Assembly (NCBI RefSeq): GCF_035917235.1
Contig: NZ_CP108423.1
Location: 868,001-932,000, forward strand
Reading direction: 5' to 3'
DNA from: Streptomyces sp. NBC_01294
Lineage (GTDB): Bacteria > Actinomycetota > Actinomycetes > Streptomycetales > Streptomycetaceae
Length of the DNA stretch: 64,000 nucleotides
The position numbers and the translations under genes are program-made. Positions 55,948 through 64,000 of the stretch are shown here, piece by piece (the stretch's first letter is position 1; each line of letters opens with the position of its first letter). The notes beneath the pieces were generated by a model. The model saw only the letters and a list, made by a program, of their open reading frames with translations. It ran no database searches and was not told where the DNA came from.

Positions 55948-58011
55948 TCAAGGGGCCCGGCGGACGCGGGCGAGGACCAGGACCGTGTCGTCGGTCGGCG
56001 GGTCGGGCAGCAGGCGCGCGAGGATGCGGTCGGCCATCGCCTCCAACGGCCCTGGCTCCCCGGCCAGTTCGACGCGCAGCGCCTCCAGGCCTGCCTCGAT
56101 GTCCCGGCCGCGCGCCTCGATGAGGCCGTCGGTGTACAGGGCGAGAACCGCCTGGTCGGGGAGCTCGACCTCGGTCGTCCGGAACGGGCTGCCGCCGACG
56201 CCGAGGGGAACGCCCAAGACCTCGTCGAGGGTCTCCACGGTGCCGTCCGGCCGGAGTACGAGGGGTGGGGGGTGGCCGGCGCTGGCGATGCGGGCGCGTC
56301 CGTTCCGCGGGTCGTAGACGATGTACAGGCACGTCGCCAGCTCGATGCCGGCCTCCTGGGCGCACGCGTCGAGCTCCGTGAGCAGCTCGTCGGGCTCGCT
56401 GTCGTGCCGGGCCAGCGCCTTGGTGGTGATGCGCAGGCGGCCCATCGCGGCGGCGGCCGACACCCCGTGCCCCATCACGTCGCCCACCACGAGCACGACC
56501 CGGCCGTCGGGCAGGCTGATCACGTCGTACCAGTCGCCGCCGACCTCGGTGATCCGGCTGCCGGGCTCGTACCGGTGGGCCACGTCCACGTACGGGCCGG
56601 TCGCCAAGGCGGTGGGCAGCAACGCCCGCTGCAGGGTGAGCGCGATGTCCTGGACGCGGCTGTAGAGGCGGGCGTTGTCCAGACAGATCGCGGCGCGCGA
56701 GGCGAGCTCGCCGGCCAGGCTGACGTCGTCCGGGGTGAAGGCCGGCCGGCCGGTGGACCGGCCGAACATGGCGATGCCCTGGACCGTGCCCCTGGCGATG
56801 AGCGGGGCGACGAGGACGCAGGCCAGCCCGCTCTCGACCATGAGCCGTGCGCGCGACTCGATGACGACGGTCCGGGCCACGAACTCCTCGTTCACCACGG
56901 CGGAGATGGCGCGCCCGCTCTGCAGCATGTCGTGGATGACGGAGCCGGGCGGATACCGCACCGTCTCCACCCCGCTCACGAGCTCGGTGGCCGGAGGGGG
57001 CAGGATCGTCCCGGAGGCGATCCGGCGGGTGAACAGCGGCCGCCCCGGATCAAAGTCCTCCGTCTCGTCCATCCACTCCACGACCTCGACCACGGCGCCG
57101 TCGCAGAAGTCCGGCATCGACGCGTCGACCAGTTCCTGGGCGGTGACGTTCACGTCCAGGGTGGTCCCGATGCGCGTGGAGGCGCCGTCCAGCAGAGCCA
57201 GCCGCCTCCGGCCGGCGGTGGCTTCCAGGATGGCCTGTTCCCGGTCCGTGACGTCCACCATCAGCCCGCCCACTCCGGGGCGCGAGCCGACGGCCTGGCT
57301 GAGGGGGAAGAAGCTCACCGACCGGACCTGGTCGCGGTCCGGATGCCCCCGCGGGCGCATGCCCACCAGCGTCCCGACGACGGGCGCTCCGCCCAGGGCG
57401 ACGGCGCGGAGCATGCGCCGGAACTCGCCGCCGTCGGACATGATCATGAATTCGTCCGTGTGGCGCCCGAGGTGGGCCTCGATCGGCAGGCCGTCCATGT
57501 CGGCGAGCGCCTGGTTGAGGTGGACGTACCGGAGGTCCTCGTCCAGCATGACCAGGCCGATGGGGCAGGTCTCGAAGAGGGCGTCGAGGAAGGCCAGGTT
57601 GGTCTTGACCCGGTCGAGCTCGTCGCTGCGGCTCGCGAGGACCATCACCACCGAAGGGCCTCCGGATCCGGTCACGGAGAAGGCCCGGAAGCCGCAGTCG
57701 AAGACGGTGCCGTCACGGTGCCGGGCGGGCAGCCGCCCCCTCCAGTACCCCTGGGTCCGGCCGAGCCCGGTGAGGCGGGCGCACGGGTCGGGGGTTCCCG
57801 GGGGCGCGTCGGTGAAGAGGACGGCGCCGGGCTTCGACAGGACGTCCGTGGAGTCGTGCCCGAAGAGGTCCCGCGCGCCGGGACCCCAGTAGCAGACGCG
57901 GTCGTCGTCATCGATGCCGAGGACGGCCACGGGCACGTGTTCGAGCAGCGTCCCCGGCTCCGACCAGAACGGGCCGTGGGACGCCTCGCCCCCCGGCCGA
58001 GCCGATGGCAC
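55948..58011 (-). CDS. Cytoplasmic PAS-GAF SpoIIE-type PP2C phosphatase
   Basis: GTG 58011 lies after GGAAGGGGAC, better than TTG 58062. The 687-residue protein has two or three PAS-like domains (LLEHVPVAVLGIDDDDRVCY, YVHLNQALADMDGLPIEAHL), a GAF domain (AILEATAGRRRLALLDGAST, CVLVAPLIARGTVQGIAMFG) and the PP2C domain (TEVGGDWYDVISLPDGRVVL, VVGDVMGHGVSAAAAMGRLR, ALYTDGLIEARGRDIEAGLE). It lacks the C-terminal RsbW-type kinase seen in the other SpoIIE protein at 3898. It would dephosphorylate an anti-anti-sigma factor in response to a ligand or to light. No partner gene is adjacent. Confidence 0.92.
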   Translation of the reverse strand: MPSARPGGEASHGPFWSEPGTLLEHVPVAVLGIDDDDRVCYWGPGARDLFGHDSTDVLSKPGAVLFTDAPPGTPDPCARLTGLGRTQGYWRGRLPARHRDGTVFDCGFRAFSVTGSGGPSVVMVLASRSDELDRVKTNLAFLDALFETCPIGLVMLDEDLRYVHLNQALADMDGLPIEAHLGRHTDEFMIMSDGGEFRRMLRAVALGGAPVVGTLVGMRPRGHPDRDQVRSVSFFPLSQAVGSRPGVGGLMVDVTDREQAILEATAGRRRLALLDGASTRIGTTLDVNVTAQELVDASMPDFCDGAVVEVVEWMDETEDFDPGRPLFTRRIASGTILPPPATELVSGVETVRYPPGSVIHDMLQSGRAISAVVNEEFVARTVVIESRARLMVESGLACVLVAPLIARGTVQGIAMFGRSTGRPAFTPDDVSLAGELASRAAICLDNARLYSRVQDIALTLQRALLPTALATGPYVDVAHRYEPGSRITEVGGDWYDVISLPDGRVVLVVGDVMGHGVSAAAAMGRLRITTKALARHDSEPDELLTELDACAQEAGIELATCLYIVYDPRNGRARIASAGHPPPLVLRPDGTVETLDEVLGVPLGVGGSPFRTTEVELPDQAVLALYTDGLIEARGRDIEAGLEALRVELAGEPGPLEAMADRILARLLPDPPTDDTVLVLARVRRAP

Positions 58012-58155
58012 GAGTTGTCCCCTTCCGCCCGCCGTTCTTTTTCCGCCCGTCGCACTTTCCAACCATTATGCGGACAGAAGGGGTTTTCCGCGGCAGCAGG
58101 GCACCCCTGGCCGCCTGCCGGCCGGTCCGGGCCGTACCAGGTGGGGCATGCCGGG

Positions 58156-58632
58156 TCAGCTCTCGGGCTGTCCGAGCCGGGCGAGGTAGAGGGGCTCGCC
58201 CAGCTTCTCGACGAGCTCCAGCTGTGCGTCGAGGTGGTCGACGTGGCGCTCCTCGTCGACGAGGATCGCCTCGAAGAGGTTCGCCGAGGTGACGTCGCCC
58301 TTGGCGCGCATGACCTCGATGCCGCGCCTGAGCCGGTCGATCGCCTCCAGCTCGACCTCGCGGTCCACCTGGAACATCTCGGTGACCGTCTGCCCCACCA
58401 GCACGGCGAAGAGCCGCTGGTAGTTGGGCAGTCCGTCGAGCAGGAGGATGCGCTCGGTCAGGACCTCCGCGTGACGCATCTCGTCGAACGACCCGCGCCG
58501 GGTCGAGGCGGCGAGCTTGGTCCAGCCGTTGCTCTCCTGCACCTTGGAGTGGAGGAAGTACTGGTTGATCGCGGTCAGCTCCGCGGTCAGCTGCTCGTTG
58601 AGGAACTCGATGACCTCGGGGTCGCCCTGCAT
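58156..58632 (-). CDS. bfr: Bacterioferritin
   Basis: The 158-residue protein has every ferroxidase ligand of bacterioferritin: Glu18, Glu51 and His54 in SFDEMRHAEVL, Glu94, Glu127 and His130 in VDEERHVDHL, and Met52 for heme between subunits. Twenty-four subunits store iron as ferric mineral and detoxify Fe(II). The small ferredoxin gene bfd that often accompanies it is not adjacent. The upstream gap of 368 bases (58633-59000) may hold its promoter and a structured RNA. Confidence 0.95.
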   Translation of the reverse strand: MQGDPEVIEFLNEQLTAELTAINQYFLHSKVQESNGWTKLAASTRRGSFDEMRHAEVLTERILLLDGLPNYQRLFAVLVGQTVTEMFQVDREVELEAIDRLRRGIEVMRAKGDVTSANLFEAILVDEERHVDHLDAQLELVEKLGEPLYLARLGQPES

Positions 58633-59000
58633 GACACGTCGCCTCCCGGAGAGGCCGACTCACCCGCCACCCCTCGAACCGGCCCGGACACCATGACCAC
58701 CCCTGCTTCGACGATATCCCGGCCCCCATCGCGGCGCCCCACCTCACGCCGAGGATCCGCAGGCGCCACACTCTGCCCGCGTATTGGCTGGCAAATGCTG
58801 GCTGCTATGGCGATTTTGCCTCTTGGATGATTAACTTGCGACTGTTGGTTGACCAGCCGCGGCCACCATCCTCCGGGACTGCTTGGCGGCTCTCGCAGTC
58901 ACGGAGCGGCCTGCCACGGGGAGCCCCTGCGCGCCGATCGCGGTGTTCGGCGCGCAGGGGCTTCGCCGTTGCCGGGCGGCGCGCATGCGCGGGGCAGCAG
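58633..59000. other. Gap with two hairpins, no gene
   Basis: No open frame is convincing. GACTGC (58877-58882) pairs with GCAGTC (58895-58900), and a 16-bp perfect stem follows at 58922-58962. The AT-rich island near 58790-58850 may hold a promoter. A small RNA ending at the second hairpin is possible. Confidence 0.35.
58922..58962. terminator. Strong hairpin terminator
   Basis: AGCCCCTGCGCGCCGA (58922-58937) is exactly complementary to 58947-58962, with a nine-base loop. It lies 39 bases beyond the stop of the lipoprotein gene on the minus strand and can act in either direction. Confidence 0.75.
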
Positions 59001-59651
59001 CTACAGGCTGAGGGCGTCCTCCGCGTTGTCCATCCACGCGGTGACGGAGTTCTTGTCGGGCGAGACGTACAGGCCGGGGGTCGACGCCTTGAGCGGTGTC
59101 TGCTCCAGGTCGGACTCGGTGTTCAGGGTCAGCTCGATCGAGCCGACGGTCTTCCCCTTGCCGTCGTTCGCGCCGCCCATGAGGCCGGCGTAGGCCGACT
59201 CGCCCGGGTCGAGCCGGATCGCGTCCTCGATGACGGGGGCCGCACCCCGCTCCGTGGCCTGCCCGTCCAGATCGCCGAAGGTCACGACCGGATGCCCCAG
59301 GGCCTTGCACGCCTTGGTGCCCTTGTTGGTGATCTTCAGCAGGTAGCTGCTCGTCGTCGGCTCCGCCAGGGTCGCCGTGAACTTCACGTCGAACGTGCTG
59401 CACGGGAAGACGTCGAAGTCGGAGCCGGGCGAGGGCGACACAGGCTTCGACGGCTTCACGGACTTCGTCGGCTTCGCCGGGGTGGCGGAGCCCGCCGGGC
59501 TCGGGGAACTCGTCGGGGTCGCGGACTGCGTCGGGGTCGTGGTCGGCTGCTCGGGCCCGCCCGCCGCGCCGTCCTCGGAGGGACCACAGGCGGTCAGGGC
59601 CAGTGCGGATACGGCGGCAAGGACGACGGCGGCTCTGCGAACGGTGCTCAT
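59001..59651 (-). CDS. DUF4232 lipoprotein
   Basis: ATG 59651 gives a 216-residue protein with a lipobox (VSALALTACGPSEDG, Cys22), a Thr/Ser/Pro and Lys linker (TKSVKPSKPVSPSPGSD) and a C-terminal DUF4232 domain (DVFPCSTFDVKFTATLAEPT, SSYLLKITNKGTKACKALGH, EDAIRLDPGESAYAGLMGG). The two cysteines probably form a disulfide. The domain is an immunoglobulin-like sandwich of unknown role on the cell surface of Actinobacteria. Confidence 0.85.
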   Translation of the reverse strand: MSTVRRAAVVLAAVSALALTACGPSEDGAAGGPEQPTTTPTQSATPTSSPSPAGSATPAKPTKSVKPSKPVSPSPGSDFDVFPCSTFDVKFTATLAEPTTSSYLLKITNKGTKACKALGHPVVTFGDLDGQATERGAAPVIEDAIRLDPGESAYAGLMGGANDGKGKTVGSIELTLNTESDLEQTPLKASTPGLYVSPDKNSVTAWMDNAEDALSL

Positions 59652-59933
59652 GGCGTGGTACCCCCGAGGAGAGGCGCGGAACGCGCCGGGCTGGAACGGG
59701 CCGGGACGGGCTGGGCTGAACTGGAATGGAATGGGCCTGGATGGGCTGGGACGGACCGGGCCGGAATGGCCTGAGCGGGCCGGCCTGAGCACCAGCGTCC
59801 CGCAGAACCTTCACAACTTGGTGACGGCGCGTTCCCGAGTCCACCACGACCCCCGGGGAGTCGCTCCGACCGGTGGCGCCATATCGCCTAATCTGGCGCA
59901 AAAATGACACATCATCACGAAGAGGAGATTGTC

Positions 59934-60350
59934 ATGGCTTCTCGCCTCAACCCCTACATCAGCTTCAACGGCGACGCCCGGCAGGCCATGGAGTTCTACG
60001 AGGGGGTCTTCGGCGGAACCCTGAGGATGCACACGTACGCGGACTTCGGCGAGAAGCAGGCCGGGGACGCCGCCGACAAGATCATGCACGGCATGCTCGA
60101 GACCACCGGCGGCTTCACGCTCATGGGCGCCGACAACCCGCCGGGGACGGAGTACACGCCCGGAAACAACATCTCGGTGAGCCTGAGCGGGGAGGACGCC
60201 GACGAGCTGCGCGGCTACTGGGACAAGCTCTCCGGCAACGGCACGGTCTCGGTCCCGCTGGAGAAGCAGATGTGGGGCGACGTCTTCGGCATGTGCACGG
60301 ACCGCTTCGGCATCACCTGGATGGTCAACATCAACCAGCCGCAAACCTGA
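59934..60350 (+). CDS. PhnB-like VOC protein
   Basis: ATG 59934 follows GAGGAGA. The 138-residue protein reads RLNPYISFNGDARQAMEFYE, GVFGGTLRMHTYADFGEKQA, DKIMHGMLETTGGFTLMGAD, MWGDVFGMCTDRFGITWMVN. This is the PhnB/3-demethylubiquinone-methyltransferase-like glyoxalase subgroup. It is cytoplasmic and dimeric in known structures, with no settled reaction. The gene is divergent from the DUF4232 lipoprotein gene, with a low-complexity GGGCTGG-rich stretch between. Confidence 0.9.
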   Translation: MASRLNPYISFNGDARQAMEFYEGVFGGTLRMHTYADFGEKQAGDAADKIMHGMLETTGGFTLMGADNPPGTEYTPGNNISVSLSGEDADELRGYWDKLSGNGTVSVPLEKQMWGDVFGMCTDRFGITWMVNINQPQT

Positions 60351-60380
60351 TCGGGCCGCTGCCCGCGCCGCGCCGGGTCA

Positions 60381-60424
60381 CCTTCCGAGGTGGCGCTCCG
60401 ACCCTTCCAAGGTGGCGCTCCGAC
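60381..60424. repeat. 22-bp tandem duplication
   Basis: A 22-bp unit starting CCTTCCGAGGTGGCG occurs twice in a row (60381-60402 and 60403-60424, one mismatch), in the gap before the GNAT gene. Confidence 0.8.
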
Positions 60425-60520
60425 GGCCCGCGTTTCGACACGGCGGCAGCTGCCACGCCCGCCGGGCTCCAGCATGATCGATTCTCCACCCACACCCTTT
60501 CGATCCCGGGAGTCCTGCCC

Positions 60521-60976
60521 ATGTCCGACATCACCGTGCGTGCCGTACAGGCCGGGGACTTCGCGCAGTGGCGCGCCCTCTACCGCGGTTACGCCGACTT
60601 CTACCAGGTGGAGCAGACCGAGGAAGCGGCCGCCACGGTGTGGTCGTGGGTGACCGACCCCGCGCACGAGGTCAGCGCGCTGGTCGCCGAGGACACCGAG
60701 GGCCGGCTCCTCGGCCTCGCCCACTACCGCCCGTTCGCCCGGCCGCTCTCCGCGACGGTCGGCTGCTTCCTCGACGACCTGTTCGTGGCTCCGGAGCACC
60801 GTGGTTCGGGCGCCGCCGACCTGCTGCTCGGCGCGCTGCGCGAACTCGCCGCCGAGCGGGGCTGGAGCGTGATCCGCTGGATCACCGCCGACGACAACCA
60901 CCGGGCGCGGGCGAAGTACGACCAGGTGGCCACGCGGACAATGTGGGTCACCTACGACATGACACCCGCCCGCTGA
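60521..60976 (+). CDS. GNAT-family N-acetyltransferase
   Basis: ATG 60521 follows GGGAG at nine bases. The 151-residue protein reads DITVRAVQAGDFAQWRALYR, AHYRPFARPLSATVGCFLDD, the acetyl-CoA loop LFVAPEHRGSGAADLLLGAL, then WITADDNHRARAKYDQVATR. It is a YhbS/AAC-like enzyme of small size. The substrate is unknown. The last residues fit a complete fold, so it is not truncated. Confidence 0.9.
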   Translation: MSDITVRAVQAGDFAQWRALYRGYADFYQVEQTEEAAATVWSWVTDPAHEVSALVAEDTEGRLLGLAHYRPFARPLSATVGCFLDDLFVAPEHRGSGAADLLLGALRELAAERGWSVIRWITADDNHRARAKYDQVATRTMWVTYDMTPAR

Positions 60977-61054
60977 CCATCTGGCCCATCTGCCCCTCGG
61001 GCAACGTCGAACCGCTCCGGTGCCGCGAGGGCATGGGTCAGGCGTCCGCCGGGA

Positions 61055-61462
61055 TCAGTTCCACTGGTAGACCTTGGACGCCATCTTGCCGCTCTCGTCG
61101 GTGTCGAACTCGAACACGCCGGCGGTCCCCGCCAGCTCCGCGAACCTCGGGGCCCCGGTCTCGTAGAAGATCGAGCCGCGCCAGTGCACGCCGCCGGAAT
61201 CGTCGAAGTGGCCGACGCCCTGGCCACGCCACGTGACGGTGTCGCCCTCCCGGGTCATGATGATGCCCTGGCCTTCACCGTAGAGCGACCCGTCGGGCCG
61301 CATGACCGACTCGTACGTCCCCCTGTCGGTCACAGCCGCACTCATCAGCGTCCCCGTCGCCTGGAAGGAAACCTCCATCGCGGGGTGCAGGCCGTCGTCC
61401 GTGTGCAGGACCCTCATTCCGGTGGTCTGTCCCTGTTCGTCACCGAGCAGATCGCCGAGCAT
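61055..61462 (-). CDS. Hypothetical beta-rich protein
   Basis: The 135-residue protein reads QTTGMRVLHTDDGLHPAMEV, SFQATGTLMSAAVTDRGTYE, RPDGSLYGEGQGIIMTREGD, TVTWRGQGVGHFDDSGGVHW, RFAELAGTAGVFEFDTDESG. It resembles other small beta-barrel proteins of Actinobacteria similar to DUF3224, although that domain's start is missing. No function is known. The family is distinct from the DUF3224 gene at 39455. Confidence 0.65.
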   Translation of the reverse strand: MLGDLLGDEQGQTTGMRVLHTDDGLHPAMEVSFQATGTLMSAAVTDRGTYESVMRPDGSLYGEGQGIIMTREGDTVTWRGQGVGHFDDSGGVHWRGSIFYETGAPRFAELAGTAGVFEFDTDESGKMASKVYQWN

Positions 61463-61613
61463 GATCGGACTCCTCTCGGAAGCCCCCGAGTATCTGATGT
61501 GCCATGTGCCCGTGCCTCCGGACTACGCCGGGCGGCGGGTTCCGTCAAGCCGGGCCCCCTGCCGTGCGACGGGCGGGTACCGGGGCTCGCGGCTGCCCCT
61601 TCACCCGCCCCAC

Positions 61614-62942
61614 TCAGTGCGCGGAGCGCAGGACCCGTAGGAGGAAGGGCGGAGTGAGCAGCCATTCGGGACGCCGGACCAGGCCCGCGACCTCGCCGAA
61701 GCGGATGCCGACCGCGTCGTCGTGCTGGGCGGCGAGGACGACGCGCTGCATGTAGCGGTTGAGCAGATCGGTTCCCGCGGGCTTCGGTCCCGTGGTGCCC
61801 GCGTACGCGAAGTCCCCGCCGGCGGCGAGGGACCAGGGGGCGGCCACCGTGCGTGCGGCGGCGCCGAAGTACCGGCGGGCGAAGGCCAGGTCGAGCGCCC
61901 TCGTGTGGTCGAGGCATGCGCCGAGCGCCGCCGCCTGCTGGGCGGCGGACGTCATGCCCTGTCCGTAGACGGGGTTGCAGGAGGCGATGGCGTCGCCGAG
62001 CATCACCCAGCCCAGCGGGAAGCGGCGCATCCGGTCCAGGTGGCGGCGCTGGTTCGACGGGAACCGGTGGGCCACCGGGTCGGCGAGCGGTTCCGAGGTG
62101 GCCATGAGGTCCGCGATGACCTGCGACTCCAGGCTGCGGGCGAAGGCCAGCCGCCCCTCGTCGTCGGTCGGCGGCACCTCGCCGTTGACGCCCACCAGCA
62201 GGATGATCCATCGGCCGTGCTCCAGCGGCAGGGCCATCGCGAGCCGCCGGCTGTCGGGGCTGCCGATCACCGCCGCGGCCTTCCAGTCCCGCGCCGTGGT
62301 CTCCTCGCGACGGTGGAGGCGGCTCGCGTAGTGGGTGTCGACGGTGACCACGGACAGGGGCGGCGGCCCGTACCCGAGTTCCTTGAGCCAGCCCAGGCTC
62401 CTCGCCTGACGCCCCGTGGCATCGACGATCAGATCGCACCGGACGGGCGGCTGCCCGGCCAGGCGGACCCCGGCGATTCGCGTGCCCGTACCGTCGGGGA
62501 CCAGCCCCTCCACTGCGGTCCGGTCGCGCAGGGTGACGCACGGAATCCGGGCCAGGCGCCGTCGCACCGTCGCCTCGAGGAGCGGCCGGGACATCATCGG
62601 GCCGCGGAGGGCGGAAGGCGGGCTGGTCAGCGCACCGCCGCCCTGGTGCCAGTAGAAGTCGCGGCAGACGTCGAGCTCGACGGCTCCGCCCTCGTAAAGC
62701 TCCTCGGTGATGCCCGGGAACCACTCCTCCAGCAACTGCGCGCCCGCGTGGAGCAGGAGGTGGGGCTGGCGCCCCTGCGGTACCTGCGCACGCCACCGGT
62801 CCTCGTCCGGCAGGATGTCGCGGTCGATCACCACGACCTCGTCGAATCGGTCCGACAGGACGCGCGCCGCACACAGCCCGGCCATGCTCGCGCCGGCCAC
62901 GACCGCCGTCTGTGCCACGCGGCGGGGTACACCACGGGTCAT
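61614..62942 (-). CDS. FAD-dependent oxidoreductase (squalene-epoxidase/halogenase-like)
   Basis: The 442-residue protein has an N-terminal Rossmann fold (TAVVAGASMAGLCAARVLSD, an unusual GASMAGL in place of GxGxxG), VVVIDRDILPDEDRWRAQVP with the acidic ribose ligand, DLIVDATGRQARSLGWL and the FAD-binding GWVMLGDAIASCNPVYGQGM. The layout matches FAD monooxygenases close to halogenases, but the WxWxIP halogenase motif is absent. It should use NAD(P)H and oxygen. No biosynthetic neighbours give a substrate. The gene is a single unit. Confidence 0.88.
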   Translation of the reverse strand: MTRGVPRRVAQTAVVAGASMAGLCAARVLSDRFDEVVVIDRDILPDEDRWRAQVPQGRQPHLLLHAGAQLLEEWFPGITEELYEGGAVELDVCRDFYWHQGGGALTSPPSALRGPMMSRPLLEATVRRRLARIPCVTLRDRTAVEGLVPDGTGTRIAGVRLAGQPPVRCDLIVDATGRQARSLGWLKELGYGPPPLSVVTVDTHYASRLHRREETTARDWKAAAVIGSPDSRRLAMALPLEHGRWIILLVGVNGEVPPTDDEGRLAFARSLESQVIADLMATSEPLADPVAHRFPSNQRRHLDRMRRFPLGWVMLGDAIASCNPVYGQGMTSAAQQAAALGACLDHTRALDLAFARRYFGAAARTVAAPWSLAAGGDFAYAGTTGPKPAGTDLLNRYMQRVVLAAQHDDAVGIRFGEVAGLVRRPEWLLTPPFLLRVLRSAH

Positions 62943-63043
62943 CCGGACTCCTACGGAGCGGCCCCCGATCCGCCCCTTCCGATTCTCCCACCGGCAGGAG
63001 GAACCTTCCCGTCTGCTTCGGGCGCGGGCTTGCGGCGGCGGCT

Positions 63044-63757
<714 letters not shown>

Positions 63758-63972
63758 ACAACCTTCGTTCCCAGGCAGTGATGCGCCGGATCGGCATGAC
63801 CCGAGACCCGGCCGACGACTTCGAGGATCCGAGCGTGCCAGAAGGACCGCTTCGCCAGTGTGTGCTGTACCGGCCCCCCGCAGAGATGCGCACGGCCTAC
63901 ACCGCGCGGCAGGACGCGACCCTCGGCACGGCCCCCACACTCCACGAGCGGGCGGCCCCGACCCCTCGTTGA
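63758..63972 (+). pseudogene. 5'-truncated GNAT fragment
   Basis: The plus strand reads NLRSQAVMRRIGMTRDPADD, FEDPSVPEGPLRQCVLYRPP and stops at 63972. This is the C-terminal signature of RimJ/RimL-type GNAT enzymes (N-x-x-S-x-x-VMRRxGM, then a short tail). The rest of the gene is absent. Its 5' end meets the decarboxylase fragment at about 63757, the two being divergent. Confidence 0.75.
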
Positions 63973-64000
63973 TCGCGTAACTGTCTGGGTTCTGGGCAAC

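Noticed and set aside
58800..58970. tRNA gene
   Set aside because: Hairpins are present but no cloverleaf, T-loop GTTCGA or CCA-adjacent acceptor stem can be built.
61614..62942. Flavin-dependent halogenase
   Set aside because: The Rossmann fold fits the wider group, but no WxWxIP motif is present.

Overview
The base composition (third codon positions almost all G or C), GTG starts, gene families (SpoIIE-type PP2C phosphatases with PAS/GAF, PaoABC-like molybdo-enzyme, GAP-family membrane protein, DUF6325, SHOCT proteins, PucR and WYL regulators) and frequent leaderless promoters place this window in a Streptomyces or close relative. It reads as a chromosomal stretch of short independent transcription units with many accessory genes and gene remnants. 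No rRNA, tRNA or CRISPR array was recognised.

Layout. 1-3.8 kb is a graveyard: two frameshifted hypothetical genes, a one-base-deleted secreted serine hydrolase and the tail of another gene, with an imperfect repeat at 1.83 and 3.74 kb. 3.9-10.4 kb holds a membrane-anchored SpoIIE phosphatase, an orphan solute-binding lipoprotein, an amidohydrolase and a complete IS481-family insertion whose 6-bp target duplication (CCTAGC) supplies the stop codon of both the amidohydrolase and the transposase. 10.5-19.9 kb: SH3 protein, secreted HET-C/phospholipase-like protein, GAP membrane protein, DUF6325, SHOCT protein, Tat-exported protein, membrane-anchored serine hydrolase, and a histidine kinase facing its likely response regulator tail to tail. 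20-25.9 kb: small regulators, a chimeric DsbA-like ORF, a stand-alone GyrB-type ATPase, GNAT, P-loop kinase, a secreted protein and a two-domain VOC protein. 26-27.8 kb: a DrrAB-like ABC exporter. 28.1-29 kb: an Orn/Lys/Arg decarboxylase pseudogene with its PLP core deleted. 29-30.7 kb: aldo/keto reductase with a divergent TetR regulator and shared operator. 30.8-34.7 kb: a three-subunit molybdenum hydroxylase (2Fe-2S, FAD/4Fe-4S, Mo). 34.8-48.3 kb: mostly single genes (deacetylase, VOC, DUF1275, PRC-barrel, DUF6296, glycosyltransferase, DUF3224, PucR regulator, multipass membrane protein, P450 and a ribbon-helix-helix protein, WYL regulator with a divergent catalytically degenerate epoxide hydrolase, GNAT, Rrf2, DM13). 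48.5-53.8 kb: a secreted GH5 glycosidase near galK-galT and a divergent DeoR regulator with a clear operator. 53.84-54.00 kb: a 163-bp MITE-like element whose edge abuts the leaderless promoter of a CapA-family gene. 55-63 kb: small enzymes, a second SpoIIE phosphatase, bacterioferritin, a lipoprotein, PhnB-like VOC, GNAT, FAD-dependent oxidoreductase. 63.0-64.0 kb: a 5'-truncated decarboxylase fragment abuts a 5'-truncated GNAT fragment at about 63757, a rearrangement scar.

Functional groupings that can be defended: galactose catabolism (galT-galK, DeoR repressor, possibly fed by GH5), aldehyde/heterocycle oxidation (PaoABC-like), drug or peptide export (DrrAB-like), stress or partner-switch signalling (two SpoIIE phosphatases) and one two-component system. 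No biosynthetic gene cluster or defence island was recognised. The best candidates for something unusual are the epoxide-hydrolase pseudoenzyme beside a WYL regulator, the MITE at the capA promoter, the chimeric DUF3291/DsbA ORF and the very high density of short tandem repeats inside coding regions.
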